Assembly (NCBI GenBank): GCA_017962105.1
Contig: JAGCVY010000083.1
Span: 29,404 to 93,403, forward strand
Direction: 5' to 3'
Length of the DNA: 64,000 nucleotides
Source of the DNA: Lachnospiraceae bacterium
GTDB lineage: Bacteria > Bacillota > Clostridia > Lachnospirales > Lachnospiraceae
The notes under the pieces: model-generated
Database searches by the model: none
What the model was told of the DNA's origin: nothing
What the model saw: the letters and a program-made list of their open reading frames with translations, nothing else
Program-made: the position numbers and the translations under genes
In this document: positions 43,447 to 52,183 of the stretch, piece by piece
How positions within the stretch are numbered: the first letter of the stretch is position 1
Layout: every line of letters begins with the position of its first letter

Positions 43447-43917
43447 ATGCCGGAAAATACCGATCAATTCTTTCGGGAAATGCTTTCGCTGTACTATGCC
43501 CACCGCTCGTACAACACGCGGTATTACGCGTCGCTCGGCCTGTCCAGCGGGCAGCCGAAGGTTCTGAACGTGCTCTTTGAGGAAGAGGGATACCTGCAGA
43601 AGGACCTCGCCGCAAGATGCCGTGTGGAACCCGCAACGATGACCTCACTGCTTTCAAAGATGGAAAAGCAGAACATGATCAAGAAGGAGACCGTCTACGT
43701 CTCCGGCGGCAAGCGCGCCTACGCGATCTACCTGACGGACCACGGCCGCAAGCTCGCCCATCAGGTATCCGAGAAGGCGGCGCAGGCCGATCGGATCGCC
43801 CTCGCGGGAATGACTTCGGAGGAATCAGAAAAGCTGATCAGCCTCATGCGCAAAGCCCGCACAAACATCGAAAAAGAACTGGATGGAACCTGGGAGGAAC
43901 ACTGGAAATCATTATGA
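43447..43917 (+). CDS. MarR-family transcriptional regulator
   Basis: A 156-residue winged-helix repressor. The DNA-binding part runs from LSSGQPKVLNVLFEEEG through LQKDLAARCRVEPATMTSLLSKME and the wing VYVSGGKRAYAIYLTDHGRK. The start at 43447 follows AAGGAGG. The stop overlaps the start of the esterase gene (ATGA). It probably represses its own promoter and the esterase through the palindrome at 43417. The inducing ligand is unknown. Confidence 0.9.
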   Translation: MPENTDQFFREMLSLYYAHRSYNTRYYASLGLSSGQPKVLNVLFEEEGYLQKDLAARCRVEPATMTSLLSKMEKQNMIKKETVYVSGGKRAYAIYLTDHGRKLAHQVSEKAAQADRIALAGMTSEESEKLISLMRKARTNIEKELDGTWEEHWKSL

Positions 43918-44963
43918 GACGATTGACTCTTTTGCTGTTAACTATTGCGCTTTGCGCATTTTTCGTCGGATGCACTTCATCCGACAACAAGACAAACGGG
44001 GACGGACAGACAACCCCGACGCCGACGGCTGCGCCCACGGAAAATGCGGCTACGCCGACGGAGGCACCCGCCACGAGCACCCCGACGCCGCAGGATGATC
44101 CCACCCCGACGCCGACGGTCGGACCTCACGCCAAGATCGACAATCACGTGCCTACCGACTATTCCCAATACCGTTTGAAAAATGTCGGCTCGATCGTGGA
44201 GATCACATATGAGAGCCGGGATTATCTGAACAACCCAGACGCAGTTGTCGTAAAGCCCGCCTTCGTCTATCTTCCGCCGAACTACGACGAGACGAAGCAG
44301 TATAACGTGCTCTACCTGATGCACGGCATCGGCGGCAACGAGAGCGAGTGGGGAATGACCGGGCTGACGTCCATTGTCAAGGCCATCATGGACAACCTGA
44401 TCCGCTACGGCGACATCGAGCCCTTCATCGTGGTCACGCCGAACGGCCGTTCCTATGCCGACTTTGCAAACACCTCCGGCGACAGCCGTTCCTTCTACGT
44501 GTTCGGACAGGAGCTTCGCAACGATCTGATCCCGTATATGGAAAGCCATTTTGCGGTGTACCATGACGATGACATGACGGCGGTGCGCGACCACCGCGCA
44601 ATGGCCGGTCTCTCCATGGGCGGCATGCAGACCATCAACATCGGTATGTGTGAATGTCTGGATATCCTCAGCTGGTTCGGAACATTTTCCGCTGCGCCGA
44701 CCTCCTATCCCGCAAACCAGATTGCCGAGATCATCGGCAGCGACAAGTTCAAGGATTACAAGATCAACTACATGTACAACATCTGCGGTCTGCAGGACAA
44801 AACCGCATACTGGAGCGCCTCCGCTGCCGCGAAGGACCTTCCGAGCTACACGGACAAACTCAAAGTCGATGAAAACTTCATGTGGCAGGAGCTGAACGGC
44901 GTACACGACTTCGGAATCTGGTATCTCGGTTTCTACAATTTCGCGCAGCTGGTATTCAAGTAA
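43914..44963 (+). CDS. esterase lipoprotein of the esterase-D/feruloyl-esterase type
   Basis: A 349-residue lipoprotein. The lipobox FVGC lies near 17-20, then a Thr/Pro linker (about 30-75) and an alpha/beta hydrolase domain. The domain has LYLMHGIGG (oxyanion region), the nucleophile in AMAGLSMGGMQT (Ser near 230), and the likely His in NGVHDFGIW near the end. This resembles XynZ-type carbohydrate esterases that release ferulic or acetyl groups from plant xylan at the cell surface. The substrate is inferred only. It is translationally coupled to marR by an ATGA overlap. Confidence 0.82.
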   Translation: MRRLTLLLLTIALCAFFVGCTSSDNKTNGDGQTTPTPTAAPTENAATPTEAPATSTPTPQDDPTPTPTVGPHAKIDNHVPTDYSQYRLKNVGSIVEITYESRDYLNNPDAVVVKPAFVYLPPNYDETKQYNVLYLMHGIGGNESEWGMTGLTSIVKAIMDNLIRYGDIEPFIVVTPNGRSYADFANTSGDSRSFYVFGQELRNDLIPYMESHFAVYHDDDMTAVRDHRAMAGLSMGGMQTINIGMCECLDILSWFGTFSAAPTSYPANQIAEIIGSDKFKDYKINYMYNICGLQDKTAYWSASAAAKDLPSYTDKLKVDENFMWQELNGVHDFGIWYLGFYNFAQLVFK

Positions 44964-44997
44964 ACAATTCAAAAACAATTCAGGAAGACAAAGAAAG

Positions 44998-45027
44998 GCC
45001 GGGGCGATTGACCCCGGCCGTTTTTTC
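44998..45027. terminator. bidirectional terminator between convergent genes
   Basis: Stem GGCCGGGG (44998-45005) with CCCCGGCC (45013-45020). GTTTTTT follows on the plus strand and TTTCTTTG on the minus strand, serving the esterase and the convergent gene at 45040. Confidence 0.88.
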
Positions 45028-45039
45028 TGCTATGCCTGA

Positions 45040-45789
45040 TTACTTGCTGTTGCTGGACTTTGTGCTGATCCCGTTCGTGAACTCGATGTACTGGGGCGTC
45101 TTGGAGCTTGTTTCCAGGCTCGCCCTGTATTTGTACTGGCCGCGCTCACCGAAAATGCCGGTAGTACCGCCGGTTCCAAACTTTCCGAGGTCCTTGTCGG
45201 AGAACGGATACTTTGCAGCCTTAAACGCCTCTACCCACTTCTTCCCGTCAAGCTCCGTGAAATCCTGTCCGTTGAATTTCACCGAGCCGCCGGTCTTGTC
45301 ATGTCCCGGCCAATAGCTTACGGAATACACCTGGCAATTCTTTACGCCCTTGGCGTTGGTGGCGGTGTTCATGACCTTGAAGTAAATACCGGTCTCTGTA
45401 GCGTAGTTTCCGGTGATAGGAATCCCGATCTGGTACTCGGTCGACGGTACCGTCTTCGGAAGAACGCTGTCGCCGGTGAGATCAACGATCTTGCCGCTCT
45501 TATCGCAGATCACAAGTCCTGCATTTAAGAAATCCTGAGGCGTGCTCTTCATCGTAAACTTAGTGCCGTCCACCTCAAATTCCGGCTTCGGCGCCAAGAT
45601 GTACTGGTATCCCAGATAACCTGCTGCAGCGAGGGCCGCCAAAACGATGAGAAGCGCAAAAAAGTTGAACTTCTTCTTCGGCGGCTGCGGAAGCGGCTGC
45701 GGTGTAATCTGCGGTGCGGTTCCTTCCGGCATCACGCCTGCCGGATCGGCTTGTGCGGGCACCTGGCCCTGGGGGTATTCCTCTGCCAT
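45040..45789 (-). CDS. single-pass membrane protein of unknown function
   Basis: A 249-residue protein with a Pro/Gln-rich cytoplasmic N-terminus (1-40), one membrane helix (about 44-65, FFALLIVLAALAAAGYLGYQY) and an external domain of about 180 residues. The external part, with GTKFTMKSTPQDFLNAGL, reads like small DUF-type secreted domains, but I cannot name it. The ribosome site is AAGGGA. A well-placed operator-like palindrome overlaps its promoter, so it is probably regulated by a dedicated repressor or response regulator. Confidence 0.65.
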   Translation of the reverse strand: MAEEYPQGQVPAQADPAGVMPEGTAPQITPQPLPQPPKKKFNFFALLIVLAALAAAGYLGYQYILAPKPEFEVDGTKFTMKSTPQDFLNAGLVICDKSGKIVDLTGDSVLPKTVPSTEYQIGIPITGNYATETGIYFKVMNTATNAKGVKNCQVYSVSYWPGHDKTGGSVKFNGQDFTELDGKKWVEAFKAAKYPFSDKDLGKFGTGGTTGIFGERGQYKYRASLETSSKTPQYIEFTNGISTKSSNSK

Positions 45790-45893
45790 GATCATTTCCC
45801 TTTCTCAATTAAAATTTTGAATCCGGGTCTCTCTCCCGGGTTTCGGAAAATGCCCTCCCATCGCTTCCGGCGGTTGATTTTCCGAACAATTAC

Positions 45894-45928
45894 AGGGGAA
45901 GTATAACAGAACTTCCCCTGCGCGTCAA
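45894..45928 (-). promoter_or_regulatory. promoter with overlapping operator palindrome
   Basis: TTGACG (45928-45923), 17-base spacer, TATACT (45905-45900) on the minus strand. A perfect nine-base inverted repeat AGGGGAAGT...ACTTCCCCT (45894-45902 and 45911-45919) spans the spacer and the -10 element. Just downstream, cggaaaatg (45844) and attttccg (45878) form an inverted pair. Confidence 0.7.
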
Positions 45929-45971
45929 TAGTTTTTACCTTTTCTGTGTGACAGATTCACAATTAATTGTC

Positions 45972-47000
45972 TTACAACTTCTCCGCCAGCTGCAGGATCA
46001 GCTGTTCCGTCTTCTCCCACCCAAGGCACGGGTCGGTGATGGACTGTCCGAAGACGTGTCCGCCCACATCCTGACGGCCGTCCACCAGGTAGCTCTCGAT
46101 CATCAGACCCTTCACAAGGCGCTTGATGTCGCCGTTTAAATTGCGGTTATCAACAACCTCGTTGGCGATGCGGATCTGCTCCAAGTACCGCTTTCCGGAG
46201 TTGTTGTGGTTCGTGTCGATGATGACCGCGGGGTTCACAAGCCCTGCGTCCGCATAGGCGTCGCAGAGGCGGAGCACATCCTCGTAGTGGTAGTTCGAGA
46301 CGCTCTTGCCCGCGAAATCGAGATAGCCGCGGAGGATCGCGTGAGCGTAGGGATTGCCCTGGCTCTTAACCTCCCAGCCGCGATAGATAAAGGTGTGCCC
46401 GTGCTGTGCGGCGTGGATCGCGTTGATCATGACGCCTATGTCGCCGCCTGTGGGGTTCTTCATTCCCACAGGGATGTTGAGACCGCTGGCGGTCAGGCGG
46501 TGCTGCTGGTTCTCCACCGAGCGCGCTCCCACTGCAACATAGGCCAGAAGGTCGGAGAGGTAGCGGTGATTTTCCGGATAGAGCATCTCGTCCGCGCAGG
46601 TAAAGCCGTAGTCGGAAAGCGCCGCACGGTGCAGCTCGCGGATCGCAACGAGACCCTTGTACAGGTCCGGCTTCTCCTCCGGCTCGGGCTGGTGCAGCAT
46701 GCCCTTGTACCCGTCGCCTGTGGTTCTGGGTTTGTTCGTGTAGATGCGGGGGATGATGAGGATTTTGTCCGCCACCTTGTCCTGCACCTCGCGAAGCTTC
46801 TCAATGTACGCAAGCACCGGGTCGCGGTGGTCCGCCGAGCACGGTCCGATGACCAAAAGGAACTTCTCGCTCTCGCCGGAAAATATGGCCTTGATCTCCT
46901 CGTCGCGCGCCCTCTTCACCTGCGCCATGGCATCGGAAACCGGGTACTCCTCCTTCACCTCCTGCGGGATCGGGAGTTTTCTGAAAAATTGCATGTTCAT
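45972..47000 (-). CDS. aroF: 3-deoxy-7-phosphoheptulonate synthase (AroF/G/H class)
   Basis: A 342-residue type I DAHP synthase that joins phosphoenolpyruvate and erythrose-4-phosphate, the first step of aromatic amino-acid synthesis. Signatures are LLVIGPCSADHRDP near 50, PRIYTNKPRTTGDGYKG, ASGLNIPVGMKNPTGG, and IDTNHNNSGK. The start at 47000 is the ATG 11 bases after GGAGG. Class I enzymes of this type are usually inhibited by Phe, Tyr or Trp; which one applies here is not clear. It is last in a run of aromatic genes on this strand. Confidence 0.95.
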   Translation of the reverse strand: MNMQFFRKLPIPQEVKEEYPVSDAMAQVKRARDEEIKAIFSGESEKFLLVIGPCSADHRDPVLAYIEKLREVQDKVADKILIIPRIYTNKPRTTGDGYKGMLHQPEPEEKPDLYKGLVAIRELHRAALSDYGFTCADEMLYPENHRYLSDLLAYVAVGARSVENQQHRLTASGLNIPVGMKNPTGGDIGVMINAIHAAQHGHTFIYRGWEVKSQGNPYAHAILRGYLDFAGKSVSNYHYEDVLRLCDAYADAGLVNPAVIIDTNHNNSGKRYLEQIRIANEVVDNRNLNGDIKRLVKGLMIESYLVDGRQDVGGHVFGQSITDPCLGWEKTEQLILQLAEKL

Positions 47001-47059
47001 AAAAAGTATATCCTCCAACGTGTACTTTCAAAAGGCCTTTCCGGCCCTGCTTTGCTCAA

Positions 47060-47920
47060 TCACACTTTCTTGTCAAAACGCTTGCGCCGCTTGGTGGAGA
47101 GGCGCATCATTTCCCGCATCTTCTCGCGGTCGCCGCTTGCGATGGTCTCCCGGAGCTCGTCAAATGCCGCGCGGTACGCGTCCATTTCCCGAAGAAGCGC
47201 ATCCTTGTTGGCAAGGAACAGCTCGCTCCACATCTCATCGTTGATGTTGGCGATCCGGGTCAGATCCCGGAAGGAGTCGCCGGTGTAGCGCTCCAGATCC
47301 GGCGCGTCGCAGGCGCACATCAAAGACACCGCGATGCAGTGCGTCAGCTGCGAGAGGAACGCGATCATGCGGTCGTGACTCGCCACATCCAATACCGAAA
47401 TGTCCTTGCAGCCCAGGGTCTCGCCGAGGGCCTTGCAGAGGTTGATCGCACGCTCGCTGTTGGCCTCGGTGGGCACCACGATGTAGTTCGCGCCCCGGAA
47501 TATGCGGTCATCGCTGTACTCGATACCGCTGGACTCGCGGCCCGCCATGGGGTGTGCCGCGATAAACTCAACGCCCTTCGGAAGACTCTTCTGGATCTCA
47601 TAGACCACGCAGCCCTTCACGCCGGTCACGTCCGTGATGACGGTTCCCGGGCGAAGCTTACCGCCGTTTTCATGGATCCAGTCGATGAACACGTGGGGGT
47701 AGAGGGAGAATACGATCAGGTCCGCCTCCGCGAGAAGCTCCTCGTCCACAAACGCGCTTCCCCGCTCGATCATCCCATGCGCCAACGCGTAGTCGACGCT
47801 CTCCTGCCGCCTCGCGATACCGGTCACATGATACCCCTGACGCGAGAGCGCCGAGGCGTAGCTGCCTCCGAGAAGGCCGAGGCCGACAATACAGATTCTC
47901 GTGTTCTTATCCAACAACAT
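47060..47920 (-). CDS. tyrA: prephenate dehydrogenase
   Basis: A 286-residue enzyme making 4-hydroxyphenylpyruvate, the tyrosine branch. The NAD site ICIVGLGLLGGSYA lies at 8-21, and AAHPMAGRESSG near 125 is the catalytic region with the conserved His. No ACT domain is visible. The start at 47920 follows GGGAGG and comes 20 bases after the GNAT stop. It precedes aroF by 59 bases. Confidence 0.92.
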   Translation of the reverse strand: MLLDKNTRICIVGLGLLGGSYASALSRQGYHVTGIARRQESVDYALAHGMIERGSAFVDEELLAEADLIVFSLYPHVFIDWIHENGGKLRPGTVITDVTGVKGCVVYEIQKSLPKGVEFIAAHPMAGRESSGIEYSDDRIFRGANYIVVPTEANSERAINLCKALGETLGCKDISVLDVASHDRMIAFLSQLTHCIAVSLMCACDAPDLERYTGDSFRDLTRIANINDEMWSELFLANKDALLREMDAYRAAFDELRETIASGDREKMREMMRLSTKRRKRFDKKV

Positions 47921-47940
47921 TGTTTCAATTCCTCCCGGGG

Positions 47941-48444
47941 TTACAATACTTCTTCCATGGTAATTCTCTGGGACTTCATTCCCATCGCCTCGTAGAAGCT
48001 CATGGCTACGGGATTGCAGTTCCATACATTGAGGGTGACGCTGTCGCAGTTCTGTTCCTTCGCAAACGCCCTGACATGCTCATACAGAGCCCGCCCGACG
48101 CCCTGCCCGCGGGCCGCCTCATCGACGCAGATGTCGTCGATATACAAAGTCCGTACGTCCTGCAGAATCTTATGGTCCTTAAGCTCCTTGATCTGGCAGA
48201 ACGCGTGCCCCAGCACCGTTTCCTCCGGATCGACGCACACAAACACCGGCGTCGTATCATCTGCAAAAATCCCGGCAAGCTCATTTTCCGTATACTTCGT
48301 CACCGGTCCCCGGAAAATGTCCGGTCTTCCGTTGTGATGTACCATATCCACCTGTACCAGCAGGTCCATGATCTTCGGGATATCCCTCTGCTCCGCTCTC
48401 CGGATTTTGTTTACGGGTTCTCCCTGTGATGCTGTCGTGCCCAT
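47941..48444 (-). CDS. GNAT-family N-acetyltransferase
   Basis: A 167-residue single-domain GNAT protein. IRRAEQRDIPKIMDLL opens the fold, DDICVDEAARGQGVGRALYEHV (near 105-126) is the acetyl-CoA site, and NPVAMSFYEAMGMKSQ closes it. The substrate is unknown; similarity to RimI-type or small-molecule acetyltransferases cannot be resolved. It sits between the phosphatase and tyrA with short spacing, so it is probably carried in the same transcript. The ribosome site is GGAGG. Confidence 0.85.
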   Translation of the reverse strand: MGTTASQGEPVNKIRRAEQRDIPKIMDLLVQVDMVHHNGRPDIFRGPVTKYTENELAGIFADDTTPVFVCVDPEETVLGHAFCQIKELKDHKILQDVRTLYIDDICVDEAARGQGVGRALYEHVRAFAKEQNCDSVTLNVWNCNPVAMSFYEAMGMKSQRITMEEVL

Positions 48445-48511
48445 TTTTTTTACTTCCTCCGCTCTCGCTATTACTTTTTCCTTCCGGGAATCGTCGTCGA
48501 TATGCAGCGAA

Positions 48512-50653
48512 CTACAGTTTCTTCCGAAGGGTCAGAATGTTCTGTCCGTCCTTGTACTCATAGGAAACGTCATCCATCAGCTTCTTGGTCATGAAAATCC
48601 CGAGGCCGCCGAGCTCGCGCTGCTCCGCGGACAGCGTGACGTCGGGATCCTCCTTGGCCAGCGGATCGTAAGGCACGCCGTGATCGATGAAGGTGATGGT
48701 CACCGTGAGGGGTTCCTCCGAAACCTCCACCCGGACCGTCGCCATCCCGATCTCGGGGGCGTACGCATAGCCGGCGATGTTGACAAAGATCTCCTCCACC
48801 GCCACATCAATCTGCATCTGCGCCTTCATCGGACAATCCGCTGCCTCCAGGCGGGCATCCACAAACGCCGTCACCTGCGGAAGATTTTCCGTCAGGGCTT
48901 CAACCACCAATTCATCCCGTTTTTCCTGATTATCCATTCCCCGGTACTCCATGCAAAGCATCGTAAGATCATCAAACTGTTCAGCGTCCTTCACAAAGCG
49001 GTCAACTGCCGCCCGGACGTTTCCGAGGATCGTCACCGTATCGCCCTCCGGGTTCTCGTTCAGCGCATCCAGCATGTGCGCGGTCCCGAACAGGGCATTG
49101 TCCGCATCCATCGCCTCGGTCACGCCGTCGGTGTAGACAAACAACCGGGCTCCGGGCGTCATCGTAAACTCGTATTCCTTATATTTGATCCCTTCCATTC
49201 CGCCGATCACCAGACCGTGTTTGTCCTTGAACAGCTCAAACCGGCCGTCGGGCATCCGGATCGCGGGATACTCATGGCCCGCGTTGGCGGCAACCACCCT
49301 GCCCGTGGAAATCTCCAGGATTCCGAGCCAGACTGTCACGAACATCTCCTCACGGTTGTGGGAGCAGATGGCCGCGTTGGTGTCCGTGAGGATCTTCGCC
49401 GGGGATTTGCCCATCATGGCGTTGTTTGCAAGGATGATCTTGGTGGCCATCATAAACAAAGCCGCGGGAACGCCCTTGCCCGAAACGTCTGCCATGACCA
49501 TGCACAGGTGATCCGCATCCACAAGGAAGAAGTCGTAGAAATCGCCGCCGACCTCCTTGGCCGGATCCATCGTCGCATAAATGTCGAACTCCGGACGGTC
49601 GGGAAACGCAGGGTAGATGCTCGGAAGCATATCCGCCTGGATGCGTGTTGCAAGGGAAAGCTCCGTGCCGATCCGCTCCTTCTCCGCCGTGATGGCCAGA
49701 AGGTTTTCCTCGTGCTCCTCCAGATCCCGCTCCATGTCCGCCATGGTCAGGTACAGGTTCTCGATCTCATCTCCGGTCCGGATATTCAGGGACGAAAAAT
49801 GTTCCCCGCCCCGGATGCCGGCCCGCCGATCCTCCACATATTTCTGTGCGGCCCCGGCGATGGCGTTGATGGGCTCAACCAGTTTTTTCTTCATGATCCG
49901 CACATACAGGCAGCCCACAATGATCATGATGGCCAGTGTCACGATGCTGTACTGGAACACAAAGATTTTCATTGCCTTTCCGATATCCAGAAGCGACAAG
50001 TCCGAAACGACGAAGGCAATGGTGTTGCCGGCGTTATCCTTCACCGGCACGCCGCTGGTGCACATCCATCCGTTGTCCTTGGTCTTCTCGATGTAATAGA
50101 GCTTGCCCGACCCGTTCCAGGAGAGGAACCGGGAAATCTCCTTGTCCGCAGCCGTCTCCCAGTTTCCCGGAAGTTTGGCGGTCTCCGGTTTCTCATCCGG
50201 GTCCACAAGGTAAACCATGGACGACGTCTTCTCGTCATACATGACAAGATACACCGCGTCGATGCCGTAAGAAGTACGGAAGAAGCCAAGAACACGCTTG
50301 ATCTTCTGATAATCCTCTCTCCCGATATAGGAAGCAAACCGGCCGCGGTAGTCCTGAGAGTTTTGTTCCCTGCGCTGCTCATCCGTCTGCGCACGGTATG
50401 TCCCCATGATCTCCTGTACCAACTCCGCAGGATCCGCAACCTCCTCCATCGCCGCTGCCGCGCTTTTGGAGAGACTCGACACCTCGGAGATGTACTGATC
50501 CACAAGCGCATAGGTGTAGAAGCCCAATCCGATGACGAGAGCCGCCAGGCCAAGCAAAAGCGAACCGATCAACACACTGCGAAACGTCTTTGCCTCGATG
50601 GATTTGTGTCTCCGCTCAAGGCTGCTCATTTCTCTGACAGATTTTTCCGGCAT
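48512..50653 (-). CDS. membrane SpoIIE-type PP2C phosphatase fused to a HATPase (anti-sigma kinase) domain
   Basis: A 713-residue signalling protein. It has a membrane helix near 26-48, an external sensor (about 55-240), a second helix (near 245-265) and a HAMP-like linker. A PP2C/SpoIIE phosphatase domain follows (about 345-570, with MVMADVSGKGVPAALFM and FVYTDGVTEAMD). A C-terminal HATPase_c domain carries VAVEEIFVNIAGYAY and GGLGIFMTKKLMD. This fuses the RsbU-type phosphatase and RsbW-type kinase of partner-switching stress systems. The expected partner, a STAS protein, survives only as a fragment directly upstream at 50671-50763. GGAGGAGG precedes the start. Confidence 0.9.
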   Translation of the reverse strand: MPEKSVREMSSLERRHKSIEAKTFRSVLIGSLLLGLAALVIGLGFYTYALVDQYISEVSSLSKSAAAAMEEVADPAELVQEIMGTYRAQTDEQRREQNSQDYRGRFASYIGREDYQKIKRVLGFFRTSYGIDAVYLVMYDEKTSSMVYLVDPDEKPETAKLPGNWETAADKEISRFLSWNGSGKLYYIEKTKDNGWMCTSGVPVKDNAGNTIAFVVSDLSLLDIGKAMKIFVFQYSIVTLAIMIIVGCLYVRIMKKKLVEPINAIAGAAQKYVEDRRAGIRGGEHFSSLNIRTGDEIENLYLTMADMERDLEEHEENLLAITAEKERIGTELSLATRIQADMLPSIYPAFPDRPEFDIYATMDPAKEVGGDFYDFFLVDADHLCMVMADVSGKGVPAALFMMATKIILANNAMMGKSPAKILTDTNAAICSHNREEMFVTVWLGILEISTGRVVAANAGHEYPAIRMPDGRFELFKDKHGLVIGGMEGIKYKEYEFTMTPGARLFVYTDGVTEAMDADNALFGTAHMLDALNENPEGDTVTILGNVRAAVDRFVKDAEQFDDLTMLCMEYRGMDNQEKRDELVVEALTENLPQVTAFVDARLEAADCPMKAQMQIDVAVEEIFVNIAGYAYAPEIGMATVRVEVSEEPLTVTITFIDHGVPYDPLAKEDPDVTLSAEQRELGGLGIFMTKKLMDDVSYEYKDGQNILTLRKKL

Positions 50654-50670
50654 ACTGCCTCCTCCGCGGG

Positions 50671-50763
50671 TCATTCAATCGTCAAATTGTCCGCAAATCC
50701 GGTAATCTCGAATAGTTCCATGATCGTCCCGTTGACGTTGGTGATCTCCAGTCCACCCTCAAA
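50671..50763 (-). pseudogene. truncated STAS (anti-sigma antagonist) gene, C-terminal remnant
   Basis: In one frame the sequence encodes FEGGLEITNVNG, then TIMELFEITGFADNLTIE and a stop. This is the C-terminal strand-helix end of SpoIIAA/RsbV-type STAS proteins. The 5' part, with the phosphorylated serine, is missing: upstream of codon 1 of the remnant the DNA is the 3' end of aroA, whose stop overlaps it in another frame. No ribosome site or start is available. It looks like a recombination scar that joined the aro genes to a former STAS-phosphatase operon. Confidence 0.7.
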
Positions 50764-52087
50764 GGCGAAGGCAGATACCCGCCTTTGCAAGCACCGGGAA
50801 GAAGTCCGGATAGCTCTTTTTGACAGCCTCTGCGCCGTCGATGGTGCCGCCGGTCACCGTGCACAAAAGAGACAATGCCATGACAATGCGGTGATCGTTG
50901 TGGCCGGAGAGGTTTTCCGTAGGAACGTGAAGGCCGCTGCCGGGGGCATCTGCCGCGTCGCTGCAGGCGACGGTCACATCATTTTCCCCCACCGTCACGG
51001 TGACGCCGAACTTCGCAAGCTCCTCGGCCATTGCCTTCGCCCGGTCGCTCTCCTTGATCGCCAGCCGCGCCGTCCCCGTAAAATGCGCCCCGCCGTAGTA
51101 CGCTGCCATGGCAAACAGACACGGCGCAAGATCGGGACAATCCGACAGGTCAAATTCGCGGCACAACCCGTCCGCAAGGCTGTGAAGCATCCCATAGTAC
51201 ACCCGGTCACCCTGGGCGGTTTCCGCGGGGACGCCGAGGACCGTAAGGCCTGTGCCGCTCTGCAACCCGGCCGGGAACCCGCCGCCCGGCTGCCCGGACA
51301 GGAACTCATCGTCCGGCCGCGCCGAGAGAAGGGCCAATGCCTCGAGAAACGCCGCGTTGGAGCAGTCGCCCTCGACGTTATACGGCCTTTTTTGATATGC
51401 TGCATTGCCGGCCAGAACGAAGGTGTTGCCCTCGCACTGCACGGTCACCCCGAAATCCCGCATCACCGCAACCGTGATGTCGGTATAGGACCGGCTCTCG
51501 AAAGGCTCCGTCACACGGATCCGGCTCTCGCCGCCCGCAAGGGACAAAGCGATCAAAAGTCCCGTGATAAACTGGCTTGAGATGTTGCCGGGAATCGCGT
51601 AATCCCCCGCACACAATCCTCCGCGGACCGTGAGCGTTCCGTCCTTTTGTTCAAAGAGCCCGCCGTTCTTCGCGGCGATCTCCTGATATATGCCAAGGGG
51701 CCGCTGCATAAGCCGCTCACTTCCCGTAAATGTCACCGTCCGCCCGGAGAGCATCGCCAGAGGAAGCAGAAATCGCAGCGTGCTTCCGCTCTCGCGGCAG
51801 GGAAGGATTGCCCCCTCGGCTACCGCGGAAAATCGTCCGCTGCCCGGGATGGACAGTCTTCTGCACCCGATCAGCACTGAATCCGGCTTGTCGTCCGACT
51901 GATAGATCGCCGCACCCATAGCCCGAAGGCAGTCGCGGGTCGCAAGAATGTCCTCCGACCACGCAAGTCCGCTTACGGACGAAAAATCGGTCAGCGCCCC
52001 ACAGATCAGCGCCCGGTGTGCCACGCTCTTCGATGGCGGCGCCGTCACGCTTCCGCGGGCTCTCGATGGTTGAATCGTAACTCTCAT
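50759..52087 (-). CDS. aroA: 3-phosphoshikimate 1-carboxyvinyltransferase
   Basis: A 442-residue EPSP synthase, the glyphosate-target step of the shikimate pathway. N-terminal PPSKSVAHRALICGAL, GESGSTLRFLLPL-like RESGSTLRFLLPLA near 95, and the C-terminal HNDHRIVMALSL region are diagnostic. The start at 52087 follows AGGAG at short spacing. Its stop codon overlaps the STAS remnant. It follows the aroE-aroK gene by 96 bases. Confidence 0.95.
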   Translation of the reverse strand: MRVTIQPSRARGSVTAPPSKSVAHRALICGALTDFSSVSGLAWSEDILATRDCLRAMGAAIYQSDDKPDSVLIGCRRLSIPGSGRFSAVAEGAILPCRESGSTLRFLLPLAMLSGRTVTFTGSERLMQRPLGIYQEIAAKNGGLFEQKDGTLTVRGGLCAGDYAIPGNISSQFITGLLIALSLAGGESRIRVTEPFESRSYTDITVAVMRDFGVTVQCEGNTFVLAGNAAYQKRPYNVEGDCSNAAFLEALALLSARPDDEFLSGQPGGGFPAGLQSGTGLTVLGVPAETAQGDRVYYGMLHSLADGLCREFDLSDCPDLAPCLFAMAAYYGGAHFTGTARLAIKESDRAKAMAEELAKFGVTVTVGENDVTVACSDAADAPGSGLHVPTENLSGHNDHRIVMALSLLCTVTGGTIDGAEAVKKSYPDFFPVLAKAGICLRL

Positions 52088-52183
52088 ATGGCTCCTGTAG
52101 ATAATCGACCGAGGTCGATAGGTTCTTCAATATTCTCAATCGATGCCGGCCCGGCTCATTCAGTCAATGCCGTTCGTCCCGCT

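Noticed and set aside
48368-51580. An open frame of about 1070 codons on the plus strand
   Set aside because: It is antisense to the GNAT, phosphatase/kinase and aroA genes, which carry diagnostic motifs. It arises from codon bias.
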